Assembly: GCF_002934065.1 (NCBI RefSeq)
Contig: NZ_CP018049.1
Location: 4,028,501 to 4,092,500, forward strand
Reading direction: 5' to 3'
Length of the DNA stretch: 64,000 bases
From: Pseudomonas orientalis
Lineage (GTDB): Bacteria; Pseudomonadota; Gammaproteobacteria; Pseudomonadales; Pseudomonadaceae
Below are positions 24,554 to 33,500 of this stretch, piece by piece (position 1 is the stretch's first letter; every line of letters begins with the position of its first letter). The notes beneath the pieces are model-generated. The model did no database searches. It saw only the letters and a list, made by a program, of their open reading frames with translations, and was not told where the DNA came from. The position numbers and the translations under genes were made by a program.

Positions 24554-27457
24554 TCAGCGGTGTGGGTTACGTATCCCCTCTACTCGGTACCGCTGGCCGC
24601 CGAGATGGCTTAACATCAAACGATAGGGACCACGCCCACGAGAAGCGGCATAGCCGTGCAAATCAGCGGACCATAGCTGGTCTCTGTGAGGATGCCAATG
24701 AACCGCGCCGAAACGCCCTTCACGCAAGTGGCTGAAGGTAAGGGCAATACTGCGGCCCTCGCGCCCCGATAGTTGGGCATCTACAAGCTTTGCGGTATCG
24801 AACTCCATCTGCGGGGTAGCGGCTCTCGCTACCGCCGGCGCCACCAACGGCACCTGCGCCAGTGCTTGCCGACCACGGCGTGCGCGACTTGAGCCAGCTA
24901 CCTGGGTGGTCACCCCAACCTCGAACGCGCTCGGCACCGCCTGCTGACCGCTCGCGGCAGCGGGCTCACGTGCTGGACGTCGCAGCACTATCGCGCCATA
25001 GCCCATGCGTCTCAACTCCGGCATCGGGTTACGATTCCCCCCCAGTGCGCGTTCGATGCCTCCCGACTCGTCCACAGGCCCCACGTAGCCACGCAGGGTC
25101 CCCTGATGCCGGTGGACCATAAGGGTAATGCCTTCTTCACCATGACGGCGCGCATAGGCAAAATTCACCAGCCGCTCCGTTTCTTCGTAACTCAGCCGCG
25201 CGTCCTCCGCCGCAGCGATCGCCATCTCCGAAACGGCCCTGCCGAAATCTTCCTCCTGCTGTTGCGCTGCCCTGGCCACGGCCTGCGGCTGCGCACTTTG
25301 ATAGATAATGAAGCGGCTGGTACCAAACAGCACACCGCCCATCAGAGCCCCCACGGCAGCCCCCGCCCTCGCATCGCCCAGCAGCGCTCCCGCCCCCAGG
25401 CCCAGCAAGGCCAGAATCAGGATGAGCATGATATCGTCCTGTATCTGAGGATTTTCCATGTCGGTAGGCTGCAATCCCATTGAATCAACGAACGTGACCG
25501 GGTTGTTAAACGCCATGAGATAAGGATTCAGCTGCGCGCGCCCTGCGGGGTCGGGGCTTATCCAGCGCTGCAACCAGGGGGCGTAATAGCGAAAACCGTA
25601 GTAATACAAACCGCTGCCGTCGCGCTCCTTGCCTGAATATCGACGGGTTTTGTAACTGCCCTGCACCGCGTTGCGCGACGCCCACCACGCTGTCCCCCCA
25701 TACGGAAAATAGCTCTCCTGACTCAATAACTCGGCCTGTTCACCCAGCTCCAACCCATGGCTCGACTGCTGATCGGTCAGGCAGAAACGCAGGGGTTCAC
25801 CGTCGGCCCTCTCATCAAGTCCCGGCTCCCATTGCAAGACCTCCACCGTGCAGCGCGGTACTTCAAGGCGCAATACATTCAGTCGACGCAACGGCTGCTG
25901 GCGAATTTCCAGGCCTGGCAGGTAATAGACACGCGCCGTTTGTCGACTGCCGGCAACCTGTTGGTGAGTGAGCTTGAGCGCACGCTGGCCGTCGCCTGCA
26001 TACACATAAGCCTCCTCATCCGAGTCTGCTTTGTCGCGCACAACTGACGTGACCCTGGACAACTGATTACGCACGTTCCACGCCATCGCGACACCACGTC
26101 CCAGCCGTTGCTGATTGCCATTGGCATCAAAACCCTGCGCCCACTCGCCAACCGGATGCTCGCTGGACAACGCGCGATTACTGCCACTGGCGACCTGCAT
26201 GTCGCGCGTGTAACCGACGCCACTGGACGGCACATGCCGCAAACGGGTCAGGTTGCCCCCCTCGTCATAAGCATAGTGCTGGGTGTAGTTGCGACATAAA
26301 CCGGCATCGGTCGAACCGAACGAAATACGCGCAGGCAATGCTGGGGTGATGGCGGCGGCGGTACTTTCCCGGCCTGTCGCCTGGGTCAGTTGGTACAGCG
26401 AGTCGTATTGGTAGCGACAGGCAGCATTCACTTGCGTGTTGTGGCCCCATTGGGTCGGTTGCGCCTGATCCCGCAGCGTCGAAACATTTCCCACGGGATC
26501 ATAGTCGTAGTGCAAATCCTGTAACGGTGCCGTCGGCTCATTTTGGCGGTACGCCATCAACCGGTTCATACGGCCATCCTCGGGCCGATAGGCGGCCAGA
26601 CTGCTCACGCCATTGCCCAACCGGGCCGTCTCCACCTGACCGGCGGCATTATAGACGTAGCGATCTATCACGGTTTTGCGCGTGCCACTTTTCAAGGCGA
26701 GATGAATATGTTTCGTCTGTCCGTCCAACCCGTAGGCAAACTGCCGACCATTCCCCTTGGCGTCGACCTGTTCCAGCGTGCCGCCGAGGGCATCAAATAT
26801 CCAGCGTGTGGTGTAACGCTCGCCGTCCAGCTGCTCGTCTTGATCGGCCTGAGCAAGTGGCCAGTCAACAACGCCCAGCGCCTCGCGAAACCGCCGCGTC
26901 TGCCGAAGCACTTGTCCGCTCATCCCATACTCTTCAAACACCTGGGTGCCCGCCGGGTCGGCATGGCACACCAGACGGCCAACGCGGTTAAGGGCGCGGT
27001 GCTCTGGCGTTGGGCGGGCATATACCAGGCGTTCGACACACCAGGGTCGCTCTTCATCGGCTGCCTGTTCGAACACCGCCACCGGACGCTGCAAGTCATC
27101 GTAGTCGTGGCGCTGATAGGCCCCCTTACCGTCCCAGGCCTGCAACAGTTGCCCGGATGGCGCCGCCAGCATCAGCCGCATGCCGGCGTCCACATCGTGG
27201 CTACGGATCAGCGTCCCGGACAGGCTGTACACCGACACCTGATTCGCCTCGATCAGTGGTTCACGCGATTTAAGGGTATGCAGGCGAGGGTCCCACTGCT
27301 CAAGCATCAGGCCGCTGGCCCCATAGACTTGACGCCTGACACGGGCCGTCGGCGCAGCCTGGGGGGTAGCGCGCAGATAAGCAACACTGCGGACCGTCAA
27401 CCCACGGGGGTCGAATGCTACAAGCGAGGGCGTATTTCGATGAAGTGAAGCAGACAT
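24554..27457 (-). CDS. tccC: TccC-type toxin complex subunit (payload 1)
   Basis: 967 residues; start ATG 27457 (MSASLHRNTPSL). TcC component of an insecticidal Tc toxin: it forms half of the hollow shell with TcB and carries the toxic C-terminus. RHS/YD repeats run from about residue 30 to 620 (LHYDYDPVGNVSTLRD, TQHYAYDEGGNLTRLRHVPS). The core-end block follows (GLYYYGFRYYAPWLQRWISP). After FVDSMGL (about residue 663) comes a 304-residue tail unlike the other two copies. It starts with a hydrophobic helix pair (IMLILILALLGLGAGALL) and ends with TFSHLREGRFGAVHWHPH and YRLMLSHLGGQRYRVEG, which could be a small enzymatic domain. The core end is atypical (GRAQLNPYLMAFNNPVTF, without the DGLNLYAMV of the others). 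Tail function unknown. Confidence 0.9.
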   Translation of the reverse strand: MSASLHRNTPSLVAFDPRGLTVRSVAYLRATPQAAPTARVRRQVYGASGLMLEQWDPRLHTLKSREPLIEANQVSVYSLSGTLIRSHDVDAGMRLMLAAPSGQLLQAWDGKGAYQRHDYDDLQRPVAVFEQAADEERPWCVERLVYARPTPEHRALNRVGRLVCHADPAGTQVFEEYGMSGQVLRQTRRFREALGVVDWPLAQADQDEQLDGERYTTRWIFDALGGTLEQVDAKGNGRQFAYGLDGQTKHIHLALKSGTRKTVIDRYVYNAAGQVETARLGNGVSSLAAYRPEDGRMNRLMAYRQNEPTAPLQDLHYDYDPVGNVSTLRDQAQPTQWGHNTQVNAACRYQYDSLYQLTQATGRESTAAAITPALPARISFGSTDAGLCRNYTQHYAYDEGGNLTRLRHVPSSGVGYTRDMQVASGSNRALSSEHPVGEWAQGFDANGNQQRLGRGVAMAWNVRNQLSRVTSVVRDKADSDEEAYVYAGDGQRALKLTHQQVAGSRQTARVYYLPGLEIRQQPLRRLNVLRLEVPRCTVEVLQWEPGLDERADGEPLRFCLTDQQSSHGLELGEQAELLSQESYFPYGGTAWWASRNAVQGSYKTRRYSGKERDGSGLYYYGFRYYAPWLQRWISPDPAGRAQLNPYLMAFNNPVTFVDSMGLQPTDMENPQIQDDIMLILILALLGLGAGALLGDARAGAAVGALMGGVLFGTSRFIIYQSAQPQAVARAAQQQEEDFGRAVSEMAIAAAEDARLSYEETERLVNFAYARRHGEEGITLMVHRHQGTLRGYVGPVDESGGIERALGGNRNPMPELRRMGYGAIVLRRPAREPAAASGQQAVPSAFEVGVTTQVAGSSRARRGRQALAQVPLVAPAVARAATPQMEFDTAKLVDAQLSGREGRSIALTFSHLREGRFGAVHWHPHRDQLWSADLHGYAASRGRGPYRLMLSHLGGQRYRVEGIRNPHR

Positions 27458-27482
27458 GATCACATGGCCTGAGTTGCACAAT

Positions 27483-27500
27483 GGTCAGAAAAGCCTAGGG
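27483..27500 (-). promoter_or_regulatory. Shared tccC upstream box, copy 1
   Basis: On the coding strand it reads CCCTAGGCTTTTCTGACC, ending 25 nt before the ATG. The same box precedes the other two tccC genes (42951-42968, 45953-45970). TAGGCT could be a -10-like element; otherwise it is a regulator site. Confidence 0.55.
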
Positions 27501-27616
27501 CCCATGTCTTGCACAGAGGTGGTATCGGTGTATGGGCACCTCAACCGGCGTGCGCCGACGACGCCTGTAAATACCTATACCTGGCCCCGTCAACCTGCGT
27601 GATAGCGTTTTTCATT

Positions 27617-27639
27617 GCCCGCCGGCGCCCTCGGCGGGC
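27617..27639 (+). promoter_or_regulatory. GC hairpin in the tcaA leader
   Basis: GCCCGCCG (27617-27624) and CGGCGGGC (27632-27639) form a perfect 8-bp stem with a 7-nt loop, ending 2 bp before the SD (aagga, 27642-27646) and 12 bp before ATG 27652. It is placed to affect translation initiation or RNA stability. No U-run follows, so it is not a terminator. Confidence 0.5.
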
Positions 27640-27651
27640 GTGAAGGAACGT

Positions 27652-30456
27652 ATGAACATGCAAACCGACAGCAGCCCCTTGCTCGCCAAGCTGATTGATC
27701 ACTCACGCCCTCCTGCCCCGGGTCGGGATGATTTCAAGACCGCCCTGCGGCGCCTCAACCTCAACTCGGTATTGGACATCGTGCGATTGTCCGAAAGCGC
27801 CTTTGCCGAGCAACTGGCAACGTACAACGATGACGATGCCCACACGGTGTACCTCAAGGCCCAGAGCGCCGCCGCGCAACTGGAAACGCTATTTCGCGAA
27901 CAGCAAGTCTCGTCCCCCCCTTCTTCACCGCGCAATAAACGCAGTCTGCCCCCCGAGACCAGCGCGACCTACCACGCCTTGTTCAAGGAAAAGTGGGACC
28001 AGTTCTGCTCCAGTTCGTCTATTGCAGCGCTCGATTCACCGACTGCCTACCTGCGGGCGCTCTATTTGTTCGCCCTGCAGCTGGAAGAAAATACCAAGGA
28101 CGCAAACGCGCTCAAGCTGTCGCAGCGACGCCCGGAACTCAAAGACCAGGTGATCAACCAACATAGCGTTTCGAGCCAGGTTCCCATGTTGTCGATCGTC
28201 AACCAGATCCTGCTCAAAAATATCGCGCAGGCCAAAGAAGAAGATACCTATAGGGTGCTGAGTGAAACCTGGTATCCGTTTTCTCTGCCCTATCATTTGC
28301 ACCATCAGCAATGCCAGCAGGGCCTGTCGGGCGACAAGCCGGCGTTGGGTGAGTTGAACTATCGCATCAGTCGTCAGTTGCCTTTGGCGGGAGAAACCAG
28401 CACTTACGGGCAGGTCGGCGAACAGAACAACGAAGTCCAATGTCAGTTATCGGGGTTGAGCCCTCAACAACAGACAATGCTGAAAGCTAAATGGGTCACC
28501 GAAACAGAGGTGGAAAAAGAGGAAAAGGAGCAAAAGGTGAAAAAGTTCCATCTCCAGTTTTACAACTGGACGATAGATCTGACAGGACCAGAGAAGCTCA
28601 CTGACTTTCTGAACCATACCCAACTGGATGCCGACCAACTTCAGGCGCTGCTTGCACAACAGACTGAGTCACCCCGCCTATCGCCTAACTGCAAGCAAAA
28701 CCCCGGCCTCGCCTACGGTGCGTGCTACATCAACGGCACGACCACACCCGCTATCAACCTGGTCAACGCCAAGCTGACCGGCGTTAGCCTTGAGCGCTTT
28801 GACAGGCTGCAACGCATGATTCGTCTACAGCGCTGGCTCGGCGTGCCTTTCGCGCAATTGGACACCCTGATAGTCAGCGCCATGCGCTGCGAAGGCCATC
28901 GCAACAGCACGCTGCTGATCACCCATAACACCCTCCGGGCGCTGGGGGTCTTTTGCTTTTTGAGCAAACGCTACACGTTGCAAGCCGAAGAGTTTGCCGC
29001 CCTGCTTCATCAATTACCCGTTCATGCCTCAGGCGACCGCGTGTCATTGTTCGACCAGGTATTCAATCGCACGGGTTCCGCCCTGCCTCCGCTGTACCTG
29101 GACAGCGCTACGTTCGACGGTACCACCCGGCAACAGCTCTGCGCCGGGTTGGGCCTGCAAGACACCCAGGATTCGCTTCAACTACTGATCAACCCCAACA
29201 AGCCTGCAACCCGTACGATCGAGACGGTCAGCGAGATCTATCGGCAAGCGAGAATCGCTCGCCTGTTCGGGTTATCGGTCGTGGAATGCCGACAGTTGGT
29301 GCAAATGCTCGGGAATGCGAACTTCCTCATGCAGTTGCGCAACCCAACGTTGCGCAACAAACCGAAGGGCACGAATGACTTTCTCGACATGCTCATGCAC
29401 CTGGAGTGGGCCAGCCGTTGGTTTAAAGAAAACGGCAGCAGCCTGGCGCTGCTCAGACGCCAGCTATTGCTGGATCGCCAGGTCCAGGACCCGATCATCA
29501 ATCAGCTATTGAAGGAGTTCGCCAGCTATGACCAAGCGTCTCTTTCCGACGCGTTGCACCGGCTTGATCTTCCTCAGCAACCCGATGATGAAACAGGTCG
29601 TTTACCCGCCGTTGACTGGGAATCCTTGGCCTATACGGCGCTGCAACGGATGCGTCCCAGTACCAGCATCGAGACAGCGCTTGATCAAGTGCTCTCTTCC
29701 GTTCAAATCAGCACTGTGCCTGACCGTACGACACACTTTATCGACCAAGCGAAGCCTAAGCTCAACACACTGCTGAGCACGGCGCGTGATGAGTTGTGGG
29801 CTTTATATCTACGCCTTAAAGCAATCATCCAAGCCGTCCTCCATGCGCCAAGCAATGCCAACGGCTATCAAAAATACGACAATGACCAGCATTTCCTGCG
29901 TTTATATGCCCCCGCTGCTGCGCCGCTGCAAACCCTCAGTTATCTGATACTGCGGTTACCTCACGCCGCCGATATTCTGCAACTGCCCCTCAGCCCACAA
30001 GCACTTCACCAGTTCCTGGTCAATCCGCACTGGCTCACGAAGCAGTACAAGGTGTCTTCGCTGCTTGAACTGACCCCCTACAACCTCTACCTCATGCAGC
30101 AGTTCAAACATTGCATCCACCACTGCGGCCTGACGGAAGAGCAGCTGCTCAACTATTTCGAACAAGCCAATACCCTGCCCAACGGCGCTGCGCAGAACAC
30201 CAGTGAAGAAACGAACGAGCGTCTCGCTCAGCTTTTAGGCTGGAGTGCCAGTGAAATCGATGTCTTCAGCAGCCAACTGAAACCTCCACGCATTACCTCA
30301 ATGAACCGCCTGGACTGGGTGATGCGCTGCCGCCAAGCCAGCATCGACACAGGCCTGCCTGCCAACATGCTGATCAAAGCCAGCGAACTGAAAGCCGACT
30401 CTACATTGGCTGACTGGAAGAGCGTCGGTGAGGCGGTCACAAGTGCGTATCCATAA
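27652..30456 (+). CDS. tcaA: Tc toxin subunit A, N-terminal half (TcaA-like)
   Basis: 934 residues. In Tc toxins the pentameric TcA binds the host cell and injects; in tca-type loci it is split into TcaA and TcaB. The protein resembles the VRP1 (Salmonella plasmid 28-kDa A protein) region of TcaA: a leading alpha-helical part (LNLNSVLDIVRLSESAFAEQ), then blocks such as LTGVSLERFDRLQRMIRLQRWL and IARLFGLSVVECRQLVQML. There is no signal peptide, as is usual for Tc proteins. Start ATG 27652 with SD aaggaac; the GTG at 27640 has no SD. It is 44 bp from tcaB in one operon. Confidence 0.88.
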   Translation: MNMQTDSSPLLAKLIDHSRPPAPGRDDFKTALRRLNLNSVLDIVRLSESAFAEQLATYNDDDAHTVYLKAQSAAAQLETLFREQQVSSPPSSPRNKRSLPPETSATYHALFKEKWDQFCSSSSIAALDSPTAYLRALYLFALQLEENTKDANALKLSQRRPELKDQVINQHSVSSQVPMLSIVNQILLKNIAQAKEEDTYRVLSETWYPFSLPYHLHHQQCQQGLSGDKPALGELNYRISRQLPLAGETSTYGQVGEQNNEVQCQLSGLSPQQQTMLKAKWVTETEVEKEEKEQKVKKFHLQFYNWTIDLTGPEKLTDFLNHTQLDADQLQALLAQQTESPRLSPNCKQNPGLAYGACYINGTTTPAINLVNAKLTGVSLERFDRLQRMIRLQRWLGVPFAQLDTLIVSAMRCEGHRNSTLLITHNTLRALGVFCFLSKRYTLQAEEFAALLHQLPVHASGDRVSLFDQVFNRTGSALPPLYLDSATFDGTTRQQLCAGLGLQDTQDSLQLLINPNKPATRTIETVSEIYRQARIARLFGLSVVECRQLVQMLGNANFLMQLRNPTLRNKPKGTNDFLDMLMHLEWASRWFKENGSSLALLRRQLLLDRQVQDPIINQLLKEFASYDQASLSDALHRLDLPQQPDDETGRLPAVDWESLAYTALQRMRPSTSIETALDQVLSSVQISTVPDRTTHFIDQAKPKLNTLLSTARDELWALYLRLKAIIQAVLHAPSNANGYQKYDNDQHFLRLYAPAAAPLQTLSYLILRLPHAADILQLPLSPQALHQFLVNPHWLTKQYKVSSLLELTPYNLYLMQQFKHCIHHCGLTEEQLLNYFEQANTLPNGAAQNTSEETNERLAQLLGWSASEIDVFSSQLKPPRITSMNRLDWVMRCRQASIDTGLPANMLIKASELKADSTLADWKSVGEAVTSAYP

Positions 30457-30500
30457 CCCACTCACACCCTACTCACATTCGACCCGCTCAAGGATTGATC

Positions 30501-33500
30501 ATGTCTCACTCGCTTAATCAACAGCTCAATGAAAGCCTGCGCGACGCCATGCTCGCGTACTACCTGACCTACAAGGTACCTCCCGAATTAAAGGAAAAAA
30601 TCACCCAGGCGGACGATCTTTACGAATACTGGCTGCTCGACGTACAAGTCAGCCAAGCCGTACCGACCAGTCCGGTAGCCTGTGCCATCTCCAGCCTGCA
30701 GCAGTACATCACGCGCATCCAGCTCGGCCTGGAACCGGGCTATGAAAAGCAGGGCATGACCGCGCAACAGGACACCTTATGGCGCGAACAGTTGCACACC
30801 TACGCGCTCTGGAACGCCAACCAGCAGTTGCGCTATCACCCCGCCAACTATTTGGACCCGACATTACGGCGTGACAAGACCGACAGCTTTGAACAGTTGG
30901 AAAACGACCTGAGCCAGTATCGAATTCAAGCGGATACCGTCACCACGGCGGTTCACAATTACCTGGCCAGGTTCGAGGAAACCGCCAACATACGCACGAT
31001 CAACGGTTATATCGACGCCGACTTGAGCAAGCTGCATAGCGGCACCTATTACTTCGTCGGTAAATCGAGTTCCGAAAACACCTATTACTGGCGCTCCCTC
31101 GACCTGTCCAAGCGCGCAGGGCCGGTACCTTTTCAGGACGCTTGGTCAGACTGGGAGAAAATCAACTTGTCGGTCTCCGACGCCACCGCCGAGCAAAGTA
31201 TCCGGCCGGTGTACTTCAATAACCGGTTATTTTTCATCTGGGCCGAATGCATCAAACCCGCCCCCACCAGTTCCGTTTCACCGGCGCAAGCAGACTCAGA
31301 GAAAAAACAGCTGCCCGAATGGATCAACAGCCGCTACGTCAAATTTCGTCTCAATTTTTCTTATAAAAAGCACGATGGCAGTTGGAGCGCACCCAAAGCC
31401 TGTATTGAGGAGCACTGCGCCACCGAAGACGTCAACGCATTGACCTCTGCCTTTCTGAAAACCATTACGCAGACGGTAGCTATCGTCGACAGTAACGGCC
31501 CCCCGGTATTGTTTTTAAGTGTGCTGGCTACCAGCCGCAAAGACCCCAAACAGCAGGAGAACTTTATTGGAAAGTTTTTCCAGGCTGTCCACGTCGACCA
31601 GTCCTTCAACATCACCACCATCGCCGATGGCGGCAGCCCTGAGCGCTATAGCGTGCTGCCCGGCTCAAAGGCGGAGGAAGAGATAAACCGACTCCTGGAA
31701 CACTTCGATCCGTCGCAGAAGACAAAAGTGCAGGCTGTAGTTAAAGGCAAAGATCAAAGCGTGAGTGGGTACTACAGTGAGTTGCTGCCTGACACCGCCC
31801 GACAATACCTCACGTTCTTTGCTCATAAAAACCAAGGAAACTTGCAGTTCAAGGTGACGCCCCCAAACAAGCACTCGATTTCCCCCAAGGAGGAAACAAT
31901 TACCGAAAACAACAACCATTGGAACTTTGAAAAAAATCGAGAAAAAATAAAAAACCCAGAAACACGTGACGTCTCTTTTGATTCAAACACCAATGAACTC
32001 GTATTTACTTCCACCCTCAATAAAAATTTCCGGCAATCGTACAGCGTCACATTAACAAAAGCAGGCCCTAAGGATATTATCATCACACTGAGAGTAGAAG
32101 ACGCACTGGATGATCCGAAAGCCACTCAGCTTAAACTGACCAGTGGCTCTAACATTACCGGCTCAACTGACGAGTTAAACACTGATTTTTACGCTCTTTA
32201 TTTTAAAAACACGGTCACGCATGACGAGTTCCCCAACGCTGTACATATCGAGAACGGGTTACTCATTAGCGCTAACTCCAAAGACGGGGAAACCGTCTCG
32301 CTGGAAAATAATTATATCGACAAGAATGCGTTCATCAGTTTATACACAAGTCCAAAAAACTCCATCCAGGTCACCCTTAACCGCTACAGAAAATACACAG
32401 AACCGAACAAAGAAACGTCGTTGCACGCACAGAATACGTTGACCATCAAAAGGCCCAACGTGAGCACATCTAATTTACGTGTCTATAAGCACATCATCAT
32501 GAGAGCCAATTTTAAAGACTATCCATTCACCGAAAAAATCAATGCCAACTCACATCAAATCATCAACTATCAGGACACTGCCCACGAAAGCCTCACCGGA
32601 TCAAATCCCGAATTACCCACCGGGCATCGGGTCACGGCGCGTATTCCAGTGACAACGGCGGAAATAACGTCGGGCATCACCCTGATACATGGGGTGGCGA
32701 CGCTTGAGCCTGCCAAAGAAGACGACTCGACAATTCTCGGCTATGCCCTGAAAGCGACCACCTTGACGTTGGCCCCTTCCACCTCTGGCACAACGTTCAA
32801 TCAACAACTGGCGCCGACGATCAAAAGACAAACATCGGAAAAACTCGGCACCGCCGAATTTATTGATTTCCCGACGAGCACCTCCACCCCGTCTGCCGAC
32901 ACGCCCCCCCGCCTGCGCATGAATACCTGTTTTGCCGGCAATCTGGTCAAGGAGGCCAATGTCAGTCTTGAGCATTTGTTTTCGTTAACGCCGAAGACGT
33001 GGCAAGAACCTCCACTCACGCCAGATGGAGCAGCAGAGGACATTGACTTTAACGGGGCTCACGGCAAGTACTTCTGGGAGCTGTTCCTGTACGTGCCCTG
33101 GCTGGTTACCCACCGCCTGAATCAGGAGCAGCAGTATGTCGAAGCCCAAACCTGGCTCAAATACATCTTCGACCCAGGGCGGTTGGCCGATAAGTACAGC
33201 GAGCGCCCTGCATTTTGGGGGTTCAACGAGCTCGTTCGTACGGGTCCGCTTCCCGGTTCAGTCACTCACGACCCACACAAACTGGCGATTCGCTCACCGG
33301 TGCATTTTCGCAAAGCAATCTACCTGCTTTATCTCGATATAGTGCTCAATCGTGGTGATGCAGCCTATCGGCAGCTCACCCCCGACAGCCTGACCCAGGC
33401 CAAACTCTGGTACACGCGAGCCAACCACTTTCTCGGGCCACGCCCCCGTGTCACCACCACTGAACCGTGGAATGAAATCACCCTCGAAAATTTGACGACG

